Notes under the pieces: model-generated
What the model was told of the DNA's origin: nothing
What the model saw: the letters and a program-made list of their open reading frames with translations, nothing else
The model's database searches: none
Program-made: the position numbers and the translations under genes
Origin: Pseudomonadota bacterium
GTDB taxonomy: Bacteria > Desulfobacterota > Syntrophia > Syntrophales > JADFWA01
Length of the DNA: 6,766 nucleotides
Direction of reading: 5' to 3'
Assembly (NCBI GenBank): GCA_030610915.1
Contig: JAUWQS010000090.1
Coordinates: forward strand, 1 to 6,766
In this document: positions 1 to 6,126 of the stretch, piece by piece
How the letters are laid out: every line of letters starts with the position of its first letter
Numbering within the stretch: position 1 is the first letter of the stretch

Positions 1-8
1 ATCTTAAG

Positions 9-33
9 ATTCCTCACATTCGTTCGGAATGAC
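9..33. repeat. Short REP-like imperfect palindrome
   Basis: ATTCC (9-13) can pair with GGAAT (26-30), and CATTC (17-21) can pair with GAATG (27-31) around a GTTCG loop. The GGAATGAC end resembles the GTCATTCC-type palindromes scattered between genes in many bacteria; a larger relative sits at 6371-6408 in this window. No gene is visible in 1-279, which holds this element, two heptamer arrays and a GC-rich palindrome. Confidence 0.35.
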
Positions 34-75
34 AGAAACGCAAGTTACAACCGTGTCAAGTATGGCTGTTGAATA

Positions 76-96
76 TTCGGTATTCGGTATTCGATT
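76..96. repeat. Heptamer tandem array, TTCGGTA type
   Basis: There are three consecutive 7-bp units: TTCGGTA (76-82), TTCGGTA (83-89) and TTCGATT (90-96). The units are related to the TTCGATG array 35 bp downstream. It is non-coding and lies upstream of the GrpE gene. Confidence 0.6.
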
Positions 97-130
97 TTAG
101 AATAATTTAAGGAGCGGAGCGACATCATTA

Positions 131-172
131 TTCGACGTTCGATGTTCAATGTTCGATGTTGGACGTTCATCT
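131..172. repeat. Heptamer tandem array, TTCGATG type (six units)
   Basis: There are six consecutive 7-bp units: TTCGACG, TTCGATG, TTCAATG, TTCGATG, TTGGACG and TTCATCT. The phase is kept exactly with scattered substitutions. A short ORF that runs through this array has no family features and is not called. Confidence 0.75.
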
Positions 173-205
173 TTTAATATGTTCAGTACGATTCTTTTGC
201 CGTTT

Positions 206-252
206 TTGCCTGCCTACCATTGGCTTCGCCTTCAGGCGCGGCGGGCGGGCAA
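206..252. repeat. GC-rich REP-like palindrome
   Basis: TTGCCTGCCTACC (206-218) faces GGCGGGCGGGCAA (240-252), with 10 of 13 Watson-Crick pairs and two more as G-U in RNA. The interior GGCTTCGCC can form its own small hairpin. It lies 27 bp upstream of the GrpE start. There is no T-run, so it is not a convincing terminator; a dispersed extragenic palindrome is the better reading. Confidence 0.5.
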
Positions 253-279
253 GAACTTTACAACTTACGAATTTGAACG

Positions 280-810
280 ATGTGGTTTAAAATTATCAAC
301 TTTTTTATCAAAGGAAGGAAGTCCCGAAAAAAGAGAATTACAAATGAGGAGATTATCGAGGAATTAAGAGGCGCCAGAAAGCTTTTGCGAAAACAGGGCA
401 TCTTTCAGGAGGCGTTTAAGGATGAGGTACTCAGGCAGATTGAGGAAAAGAATCTCGATAGCATCAATCCCATTATAGAATTTACCGACTCACTCTTTTA
501 TCTTGGCGCCTCCTTTAAAGAGATACCTGATTTATCCCTTAAACAATATCAGGCTGTCGAAATTGTCTGGCAAAAGTGGGAAACCTTGATTTCCTCTATT
601 GATATAGAGATAATCTCTCAGGCGGGTGTGAAATTTGACCCCAGGCTATACGAGGCTGTGGAAAAAGTCTCCCAGGGTACCCATAATTTAACTGTGACAA
701 AGGTCATCCAGCCTGGTTACCTTCATAAAGGCAGGGTTGCAAGACCGGCAAAGGCTATCATTGAAGAGCGTAACTCGGACAAGAAGAAAGAGTTGGTAGC
801 TGATAGCTGA
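280..810 (+). CDS. grpE: GrpE-like nucleotide exchange factor for Hsp70
   Basis: This is a 176-residue divergent GrpE, the cytoplasmic co-chaperone that opens the DnaK ATPase domain to release ADP. The recognisable part is the C-terminal GrpE head: FDPRLYEAV (119-127), then TVTKVIQPGYLHKGRVARPAK (138-158), matching the family pattern FDP..HEAV...V.Q.GY...RV.RPA. Residues 20-115 are helical and include the equivalent of the GrpE dimer helix, but this stalk is shorter than in E. coli GrpE (197 aa). The first 12 residues (MWFKIINFFIKG) are hydrophobic and are followed by a basic stretch, which is unusual and might give membrane contact. ATG 280 is the first start after an in-frame stop (274-276), but no good Shine-Dalgarno precedes it, so the start is uncertain. 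The last codons and stop lie in a heptamer repeat. The dnaK-like gene is 232 nt downstream, with a mobile-looking element between them. Confidence 0.85.
   Translation: MWFKIINFFIKGRKSRKKRITNEEIIEELRGARKLLRKQGIFQEAFKDEVLRQIEEKNLDSINPIIEFTDSLFYLGASFKEIPDLSLKQYQAVEIVWQKWETLISSIDIEIISQAGVKFDPRLYEAVEKVSQGTHNLTVTKVIQPGYLHKGRVARPAKAIIEERNSDKKKELVADS
797..810. repeat. Heptamer repeat forming the 3' end of the GrpE gene
   Basis: The unit TAGCTGA occurs twice in tandem (797-803 and 804-810). In the GrpE frame it encodes the last residues (ADS) and supplies the TGA stop. The period equals that of the intergenic heptamer arrays in this window. Confidence 0.6.
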
Positions 811-943
811 ATTGTTACGTAATTTTCCCCAAATCGACCACTACGCCACTTGACTATTTAATGCCTGAACGGAAACCCTGAAATATGATTTTTCATTTTT
901 GTCTGGAAAATTCAAACTTGCTGAGATTGTTTCCTTTTTTCAA

Positions 944-971
944 CTCAAAACTCGAAACCCAAAACTCAAAA
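944..971. repeat. Heptamer tandem array, CTCAAAA type (four units)
   Basis: There are four in-phase 7-bp units: CTCAAAA (944-950), CTCGAAA (951-957), CCCAAAA (958-964) and CTCAAAA (965-971). The array lies inside the MITE-like element upstream of the DnaK gene. Confidence 0.7.
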
Positions 972-973
972 CC

Positions 974-1002
974 GTGCCTGAACGGGGTTTTCGTTCAGGC
1001 AC
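974..1002 (+). repeat. Perfect 11-bp hairpin upstream of dnaK
   Basis: GTGCCTGAACG (974-984) is the exact reverse complement of CGTTCAGGCAC (992-1002), with a 7-nt loop GGGTTTT. The right arm is also the right terminal repeat of the MITE-like element, so this hairpin competes with long-range pairing to 862-878. No U-tract follows, so a simple intrinsic terminator is unlikely. It ends 40 nt before the DnaK start and would be in its leader if transcription comes from upstream. Confidence 0.6.
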
Positions 1003-1042
1003 TATTTAACGATGTCTGAACCAAGAAGAGGAGGTTTATTAG

Positions 1043-2758
1043 ATGAGAGGACTCATTTGCGGTATAGACCTGGGAACGACCAATTCCAGCATTGCCTATC
1101 TAAAAGCGGGAAAATCCGTTGCCATTCCTGTTGAAGAAGGCTCGGCCATCGTTCCTTCGGTTGTAAGTCTCGACAAAGAAACCGGAAACATCATCGTTGG
1201 GAGGCAAGCCAAAAACCGGCTTGTGGCCTTCACCGACTGCACCATCCAGTCCATCAAACGAATGATGGGTAAAGACACTGCAGTCTATCTCGGTGACAGG
1301 GAAATGCGTCCGGAAGAGGTGGCCTCGTTTATCCTTAAATATCTTGTTCAGAATGCAGGTAAAATAATAGGTGAAGAGATAGAAAAAGTGGTGATAACCG
1401 TTCCGGCTTATTCTAGTGACGCCCAGCGGCGGGCCACAATTCGAGCGGGGGAACTGGCAGGTCTCGATGTGGTCAGGATAGTAAATGAACCCACTGCCGC
1501 TGCCCTGATGTATGACTATGTCTCGCTTGAGAAAGAAGACACCGGCCCTTACATAATGGTTTACGATCTTGGAGGGGGCACCTTTGATGTTTCAATTCTC
1601 GAAGTTAAAGGAGATATCAAAGAAGTCCTGGCCTCGTGTGGTGACACTGCCCTGGGCGGGGATGATTTTGATGACAGGCTAAGCGGCTTTTTCCTGCGGC
1701 ACATCAAAGAAGAAACCGGTCTCGATCTCTCCGATGACAGGGTTTTAAAGGCACGGTTGAGGTATATTGCGGAAAAAACAAAGATACAGCTTTCAGATAT
1801 GCCCTATGCTGAAATCAAGGAGGTGGCTGTTGCCACGGTAAATGGGGAGCCGGTTAACCTGAATATGGAAATCAGCAGGGGTGAATTTGAAGAGATGATA
1901 TTGGACCTGGTTGGCAGCGCCATAAAAAAGGTGAAGGATGCCCTGTTTGAGGCCAATTTACTGGCAGGAGATATAGCAAAGATCATCCTGGTAGGCGGAG
2001 CAACGAGAGTACCCTTGGTGCAGAGGAAACTGTCGGAGATATTTGACCAGCCGATCTACCATTCCATCGACCCCGACCTCTGTGTGGCCATGGGCGCCTC
2101 GACTCAGGGTGGTCTTATAGCAGGCGAACCCCTCGACCATATTCTTCTCGATGTAACCGCCCATTCACTCGGCGTCAAGACCGTCGACGAGGTGGATACC
2201 GATACAGGGGATGCCGATTATTTCTCTACTATTATAAGACGAAATACCAGAATTCCCGTGCGGAGGGCTGAAGTTTATTATACCACTGTCAATGATCAGT
2301 CCGGTGTCGAGGTAGAGGTTTACCAGGGAGAAAGCCTTTCATGTAAGGATAATACTCTCATCGGAGAGTTCTATTACGATTTGAGGCCTGCCCCGGAACA
2401 TTCACCTATAACGGTGGAGTTTGCCTACGACAAAGAGGGAGTGGTTCACATAATTATAGATCAGAAGGGATATAACAATCGGAAAGAGGTGACCCTGGAT
2501 GTTCGAAAGAGAAAGATTCTCGATAAAGAAGGGGTAGTTACAGGAAAAACTCCTGTGAATTATGTTGCGGAGAAGGCAATCCGCCTGTCTCAAGAGGAAT
2601 CCCTGCCACAGAACCTGAAGACTGAATTATCCGATCTCGGAGGCAGATATGAATCAGGTATAAAAATGGGGGAAGATGACGATAAGATCGATGAACTCGA
2701 AGAAAAACTCCTCGATAAGATAGAAGAGGCTGAGAAAAGGCTGGAAGAACTTGAGTAA
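1043..2758 (+). CDS. dnaK: DnaK/Hsp70 family chaperone with short C-terminal lid
   Basis: This 571-residue Hsp70 is an ATP-driven cytoplasmic chaperone. The nucleotide-binding domain is complete: phosphate-1 loop GIDLGTTNSS with D9, the lysine in IKRMMG (K72), VITVPAY (118-123), E149 in NEPTAAAL, phosphate-2 loop YDLGGGTFD with D175 and T180, and the adenosine motif ILVGGATRVP (315-324). The linker and start of the substrate domain read ILLDVTAHSLGVKT (367-380), where most DnaKs have DVTPLSLG. The beta substrate domain runs to about 490. After it only about 75 residues remain, ending in an acidic coiled-coil (546-571), against roughly 130 for the lid of E. coli DnaK (638 aa). The start is set by GAGGAGG (1028-1034), 8 nt before the ATG. 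The 3' end overlaps the next gene by 8 nt. It is a specialised paralogue rather than clearly the housekeeping DnaK. Confidence 0.93.
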   Translation: MRGLICGIDLGTTNSSIAYLKAGKSVAIPVEEGSAIVPSVVSLDKETGNIIVGRQAKNRLVAFTDCTIQSIKRMMGKDTAVYLGDREMRPEEVASFILKYLVQNAGKIIGEEIEKVVITVPAYSSDAQRRATIRAGELAGLDVVRIVNEPTAAALMYDYVSLEKEDTGPYIMVYDLGGGTFDVSILEVKGDIKEVLASCGDTALGGDDFDDRLSGFFLRHIKEETGLDLSDDRVLKARLRYIAEKTKIQLSDMPYAEIKEVAVATVNGEPVNLNMEISRGEFEEMILDLVGSAIKKVKDALFEANLLAGDIAKIILVGGATRVPLVQRKLSEIFDQPIYHSIDPDLCVAMGASTQGGLIAGEPLDHILLDVTAHSLGVKTVDEVDTDTGDADYFSTIIRRNTRIPVRRAEVYYTTVNDQSGVEVEVYQGESLSCKDNTLIGEFYYDLRPAPEHSPITVEFAYDKEGVVHIIIDQKGYNNRKEVTLDVRKRKILDKEGVVTGKTPVNYVAEKAIRLSQEESLPQNLKTELSDLGGRYESGIKMGEDDDKIDELEEKLLDKIEEAEKRLEELE

Positions 2759-4736
2759 AATCAGAAAGAAAGAGAGAAGGGCGCTTGAGAAATTATGGAG
2801 GAAAGGTCATTACTGGGAATGGTTTGACGCAGTCGAAAGCAAAGACCTGGTAAACGTGTACCAGACCCAGTGGCAGGAGGCATGGGGGCTTCTCGTCAAG
2901 AGATCCTTTCGTCTCCCGGAAAGATTACAGGACTTCTGGAAGCACATCGATGAGATAAAGAAGTTCCCTGATTTTTCTGACTTCAAGCTGCTTCTTTTTC
3001 TGAGAGACTTTGTTGAAGGAAAGAAGGTAACGAAAGAAGTTTCAGCCCTCGAAGGGTTGAGCCTTCCGGCAAAGGCCTTTCGGGACAGGGTGCTTTCCAG
3101 GCAAGATGCGGGTACATCCCCAAAAAAGATCAGAAGACTTTTAAGCGCCTTCGTCGATCATCCGGAAACAACGGGACGAAAGGCGTATAAAGACCTGGCC
3201 CTGCTGTTAGGGGATTCTTCCATATCGAGGTCGATAGAAACCCTTGGGGAAACCATTGGCTCAGTGCGCAAACTCAACCACAAAGGTACTGTCACCAAGG
3301 GCCCCCGTGCCCTCAGAATGGAAGAATTGCGAGAAATTGATTCTCTGGTGGAAGAGATTCACGGTGACCTATCCTCCTCTCTGCAACAAATACTTCTCTA
3401 TCCTTTCATTTATCAAATCAACCATTTTTTCGATTGGCTTTCGAAAAAGGGCGATATGAATACAGTGGCCATGGCTGCATCGGCCCTCCCTTTCCTTTTT
3501 TCTATAACAGCAGGAGAAAAAGCTGAAGAAATCAATGACCGTTTGATGCTTTTTGACTTAAAATCTCTGTCAGGGGAGAACTCTTCATTTCTGCTCAAAA
3601 AGATAGAGCATGCTCATTTTGAAGAGAAGGTGGCTCTCTTGGGAAGAATGAGGTCTATGCCTAAGGACGATCAGGGAGGGTTCTTCGGTATTTTTCAATC
3701 ACTCTATCGACAGGTGTTATCCGATATCGCACAGCGAAAGGAGACCCTTTCTCTTAGGGAAAGAAGAGGGCTTGCAATGGTCATGGAGCCTGTGCTCCTG
3801 AGCGACCTGGATTTTCTTGTAGATAATCCGGATGATATGCCCGGGTTTTTGACCATGATAGCCGAGGCAGGCTGCATGGGACAGAAATTATCTGTTTTGT
3901 CACTGATTGCAGCTGAGAAGAACAGAAACGGTCAGTTGAAAAAGCACGCAAAAGATATTTTAGACAACATATCCACCCTAAATGAAGAAAATGTTTTGTG
4001 GGCGCTCCATTACTTCATGCCTCATGTTGGGAACTTGAAACCCCTCATAAAGGATTATGGAAACAAGATATCATCCATTTCCCGGGTTGCAGATAAGATT
4101 ATGAGTTATGCTGAGAATAATCTTTTGACTGCTTCTCTGGTCGGTAACAGGTATGATTTCCTTTCTGAATTAGTGGATATCCCTGCCGGTGAGAGCAGAA
4201 AAGAATTGGTGATTCTCCACCGGGAACTGCGTGCGTACAGAGAATACGAACCCTTCTCCCCGATACTGACATATCTTGACTGTTTCCCAAATAATTGCTT
4301 CACTGAAAGAGGTTTTGAACAATTCCTGACAAAAATTTATGAGAAGACAAATACCTTCGATTTTTTGATAGATCAACTGCATGGGATTTCAAAGAGGTTG
4401 TCGGAAGGCGCGGAGAGCCCGATATATCTTCTTTTGTGGTCCGGAATATGCGACTTTTTAGAGGAGCAGGAGAGAATCTGCCTTCTCTTTCTTGCAAAAC
4501 ACTTGAATAATATGGAGACTATGCCATTGAGAGACATTGAAAGGGTGGTCACTTTTCTCTTTGAAAAGGGTGCTTTTCCCGATATGCGTTTCAATATACT
4601 GACAAGAATCAGTAATCTCCTTGATGAGCGTATTAAAACAGGGGAAGAGACTGCGGCGGTACTAAGAGACAAGATAAGGGGTTTCCTTGCCAAATCTCGC
4701 CCTGCCCCAGGAAAAAAGAGGAGGCGCAGGACATGA
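2751..4736 (+). CDS. Uncharacterised 661-residue all-helical protein of the Hsp70 cassette
   Basis: I do not recognise this family. The protein has no visible signal peptide, transmembrane segment or nucleotide-binding motif. It appears helical throughout, with many leucine-rich amphipathic stretches that suggest a helical-repeat (HEAT/TPR-like) scaffold; that is inference from composition. Both ends are strongly basic: the N-terminus is KIRKKERRALEKLWRK (3-18), followed by aromatic GHYWEWF, and the C-terminus is GKKRRRRT (654-661). The start is TTG 2751, whose codons overlap the DnaK stop by 8 nt (TTGAGTAA). GGAAG at 2743-2747 is close upstream, and no ATG occurs for roughly 190 codons, so the TTG start by translational coupling is the best choice. 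The 3' end overlaps the J-like gene in an ATGA junction. Lying between Hsp70 and J-protein genes, it is likely a partner, adaptor or client of that chaperone. Confidence 0.85.
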   Translation: MSKIRKKERRALEKLWRKGHYWEWFDAVESKDLVNVYQTQWQEAWGLLVKRSFRLPERLQDFWKHIDEIKKFPDFSDFKLLLFLRDFVEGKKVTKEVSALEGLSLPAKAFRDRVLSRQDAGTSPKKIRRLLSAFVDHPETTGRKAYKDLALLLGDSSISRSIETLGETIGSVRKLNHKGTVTKGPRALRMEELREIDSLVEEIHGDLSSSLQQILLYPFIYQINHFFDWLSKKGDMNTVAMAASALPFLFSITAGEKAEEINDRLMLFDLKSLSGENSSFLLKKIEHAHFEEKVALLGRMRSMPKDDQGGFFGIFQSLYRQVLSDIAQRKETLSLRERRGLAMVMEPVLLSDLDFLVDNPDDMPGFLTMIAEAGCMGQKLSVLSLIAAEKNRNGQLKKHAKDILDNISTLNEENVLWALHYFMPHVGNLKPLIKDYGNKISSISRVADKIMSYAENNLLTASLVGNRYDFLSELVDIPAGESRKELVILHRELRAYREYEPFSPILTYLDCFPNNCFTERGFEQFLTKIYEKTNTFDFLIDQLHGISKRLSEGAESPIYLLLWSGICDFLEEQERICLLFLAKHLNNMETMPLRDIERVVTFLFEKGAFPDMRFNILTRISNLLDERIKTGEETAAVLRDKIRGFLAKSRPAPGKKRRRRT

Positions 4737-5062
4737 CGAGAGAAGAGTCTTTGGAGATACTAAAACTATCGTCCTCTGCCACGAGCGAAGAGACGGAAAA
4801 AGCATATAAACGGCTGGTCAGACGCTACCCGCCTGAATTCCATCCCGAAAGATTCAGGCGGATAGACGAGGCTTACCGTTTTTTAACCTCTCTTCCCTAT
4901 CTGCTCGAAAGTCTGCTATCGCCTCAAATAGGAAAGGCAAACATCGATGCAGAGCTATTCGTCTTCCCTCTCTATCCCCCTTCCCCTTTTTTAGAAGAAG
5001 CCCTGGCAGACATAGAGAAAGATCTCAGGATGAACTACCTTTGGCCGTCATCTGAGGAATGA
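4733..5062 (+). CDS. J-domain-like co-chaperone with PPE in place of HPD
   Basis: This is a small 109-residue protein whose first 55 residues follow the J-domain fold. Helix I is ESLEILKL, helix II is EETEKAYKRLVRRY (19-32), and helix III is ERFRRIDEAYRFL (39-51). The tripeptide at the HPD position (33-35, after the conserved tyrosine) is PPE, and the loop to helix III is about six residues shorter than in DnaJ. A second HPE occurs at 37-39 but is displaced from the canonical position. HPD is needed for J proteins to stimulate Hsp70 ATPase, so this protein either works differently or is regulatory. There is no G/F region, zinc centre or DnaJ C-terminal domain; residues 60-109 are a short tail rich in proline and aromatics. 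ATG 4733 overlaps the previous stop by 4 nt, with GAGGAGG at 4718-4724. Confidence 0.8.
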   Translation: MTREESLEILKLSSSATSEETEKAYKRLVRRYPPEFHPERFRRIDEAYRFLTSLPYLLESLLSPQIGKANIDAELFVFPLYPPSPFLEEALADIEKDLRMNYLWPSSEE

Positions 5063-5089
5063 ATCCGGAATCCCCTGTCCCCGGAATTC
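5061..5089. repeat. Small inverted repeat just after the J-like gene
   Basis: GAATCCGG (5061-5068) faces CCGGAATTC (5081-5089) with one bulged base. The loop and right arm (TGTCCCCGGAATTC) resemble dispersed GGAATTCGGGGACA-type repeats known from other genomes, from memory. There is no T-run, so termination activity is doubtful. Confidence 0.3.
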
Positions 5090-5094
5090 GGTTT

Positions 5095-5295
5095 GCGATC
5101 TCGTAACTACTCAGGTGTATAGACTGAAGGCTGAAGACTGTTAGGAAAAAGCGGGGATGCTGCGAATTTTGAAGCCGTGTTTGGTACAAGAATCTACTGT
5201 TTCTCCGCCAAAGCGCGGCAATCGTGTCTTTCGAGTACCTTCAGTCTTCAGCCTAAACAGCTTCAGCCTGACTACGTGAGTAGTTACGCGATCTC
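5095..5295. mobile_element. 185-bp MITE-like element with 8-bp flanking duplication
   Basis: The element spans 5103-5287. Its ends are the exact inverted repeat GTAACTACTCA (5103-5113) and TGAGTAGTTAC (5277-5287). The 8-bp direct repeat GCGATCTC lies directly outside both ends (5095-5102 and 5288-5295), as a target-site duplication would. The inverted arms continue inward imperfectly through heptamer-like repeats: ACTGAAG, GCTGAAG, ACTGTTA (5123-5143) on the left, and TTCAGTC, TTCAGCC, TAAACAG (5240-5260) on the right. The interior of about 95 bp carries no convincing ORF. It accounts for most of the 302-bp gap between the J-like gene and the toxin gene; nothing else is seen there. Confidence 0.7.
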
Positions 5296-5364
5296 AAGCA
5301 TTTTCTTTCTGAGACAACTCAAAATCATCTTGACAATCTGTATCCTGCAAGATACGTTTAAGGC

Positions 5365-5663
5365 GTGAAATACAAACTCCGTAGTACAAAACAATATGAC
5401 AAGTGGTTTTCCAAGCTGAAAGAGTCTACGGTAAAAATAAGGGTTTTGCCAGACTCAACCGGATTGAAAACGGCAACTTCGGAGATTTTAAGCAAATCAG
5501 CCCCAGCCTTTTTGAGCTGCGCTTTTTCTTTGGCGCAGGTCTCAGGATTTACTACACCATCCAAGACAGCAAGGTGGTCTTCCTACTGGCGGGTGGTGAC
5601 AAGTCCAGCCAGGAGAAAGATATTGAAAAGGTTGCCAAGCTTTTGAAAGAACTGGAGGATTGA
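5365..5663 (+). pseudogene. Frameshifted HigB/RelE-like toxin (HI1419 / Gp49 type)
   Basis: Two reading frames together give one toxin of the phage Gp49-like HigB family, ribosome-dependent mRNA endonucleases. From GTG 5365 the frame reads MKYKLRSTKQYDKWFSKLKE, the family N-terminus, then loses similarity after IRVL. In the other frame, from GCC 5448, the sequence resumes as ARLNRIENGNFGDFKQ, then FELRFFFGAGLRIYY and LLAGGDKSSQEKDIEK, the family's diagnostic C-terminus. One missing base near 5448 (TTTTGCC where TTTTGGCC would restore the frame) explains this. The site is not a canonical -1 slippery heptamer, so a mutation or a sequencing error is more likely than programmed frameshifting. ATG 5403 could yield a protein lacking the proper N-terminus. 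The start has only a weak AAGG just upstream. The stop is 3 nt before the antitoxin start. Confidence 0.8.
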
Positions 5664-5666
5664 ATC

Positions 5667-5945
5667 ATGACACTTAAAACAAAATCTTTTGACATTGCTG
5701 AATATCTGAACACCCCTGAAGAGATTCGCGGCTTTCTGCAAGAGGTTGCTGCCACCGGCGACGAGTCCGACTTCATTCACGCCTTGAATACCGCTGCCAG
5801 AGCAATAGGCATGACTGAAATCGCTAAAAAAGCCGGGGTCACCCGCGCAAGCCTATATAAGTCCCTTGCCGAAGACGGTAACCCGAAATTTGTCACAATC
5901 AGCAAAGTGACAAAGGCCCTTGGCTGTAAGCTTGCTGTTGTGTAA
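5667..5945 (+). CDS. HigA-like antitoxin (HI1420-type addiction module antidote)
   Basis: This is a complete 92-residue antitoxin of the putative addiction module antidote family. The N-terminal part contains FDIAEYLNTPEEIRGFLQEV (8-27), matching the family opening (D.AEYL...E.I...L). A helix-turn-helix follows at about 49-68 (MTEIAKKAGVTRASLYKSL), then GNPKF and KVTKALGCKLAVV, both characteristic of the family. It would neutralise the cognate toxin and repress the operon through the HTH. ATG 5667 has GGAGG (5654-5658) inside the end of the toxin gene at 8-nt spacing, so the pair is transcribed together in toxin-first order. It remains intact although the toxin is frameshifted. No terminator is evident after it. 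Confidence 0.9.
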   Translation: MTLKTKSFDIAEYLNTPEEIRGFLQEVAATGDESDFIHALNTAARAIGMTEIAKKAGVTRASLYKSLAEDGNPKFVTISKVTKALGCKLAVV

Positions 5946-6041
5946 AGAGCATTTCAAGCATATAGTTTCAACCGTAATAGCTCAATAAATAGGGGATTAC
6001 ATTTTTGAAATGTTGGTCTCAATCCACGGTAAGCGTTCACT

Positions 6042-6062
6042 GAAATTAGAAATTAGAAATTT
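6042..6062. repeat. Heptamer tandem array, GAAATTA type
   Basis: There are three in-phase units: GAAATTA (6042-6048), GAAATTA (6049-6055) and GAAATTT (6056-6062). The complementary units CAATTTC, CAATTTC occur at 6113-6126, so the two arrays form the inner arms of the 5975-6196 element. Confidence 0.7.
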
Positions 6063-6112
6063 GGCCTCCCGGCTTTTGTGTTGCCAACACCTAAACTCAC
6101 TTCATCGCCCCC

Positions 6113-6126
6113 CAATTTCCAATTTC
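6113..6126. repeat. Heptamer pair CAATTTC, inverted partner of the 6042 array
   Basis: There are two tandem copies of CAATTTC. The reverse complement reads GAAATTGGAAATTG, close to the GAAATTA array 50 bp upstream. Confidence 0.6.

Larger units (their letters stand above)
854..1009. mobile_element. 140-bp MITE-like element with 8-bp flanking duplication
   Basis: The element spans 862-1001. Its ends are inverted repeats: TGCCTGAACGGAAACCC (862-878) matches the reverse complement of 985-1001 at 16 of 17 positions. The 8-bp direct repeat CTATTTAA lies immediately outside each end (854-861 and 1002-1009), as expected for a target-site duplication. It has no coding capacity, so it would have to be mobilised in trans. 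It occupies most of the 232-nt gap between the GrpE and DnaK genes. Removing it with one duplication copy would leave about 84 nt. Confidence 0.65.

Noticed and set aside
152..180. Possible sigma-70 promoter TTCGAT / TAATAT with 17-bp spacing upstream of grpE
   Set aside because: The -35 match is weak and falls inside a heptamer array, so the match is not distinguishable from chance.
149..367. 72-codon open frame overlapping the start of the GrpE gene
   Set aside because: It runs through a heptamer array and a GC-rich palindrome, then overlaps the GrpE gene in another frame; it has no family-like features or ribosome binding site.
974..1002. Intrinsic terminator or CIRCE heat-shock operator before dnaK
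   Set aside because: There is no U-tract after the stem, and the arms do not match the CIRCE sequence TTAGCACTC/GAGTGCTAA.
4373..4693. 106-codon open frame on the minus strand inside the 661-aa gene
   Set aside because: It is antisense to a well-supported coding gene, with composition typical of a shadow frame and no recognisable motifs.
5177..5368. 63-codon open frame between the J-like gene and the toxin
   Set aside because: It spans the right arm of the MITE-like element and its flank; the translation shows no domain and no ribosome binding site is present.
5440..5451. Programmed -1 frameshift in the toxin gene
   Set aside because: The sequence at the junction (AGGGTTTTGCCA) does not give a proper X XXY YYZ slippery heptamer in the zero frame.
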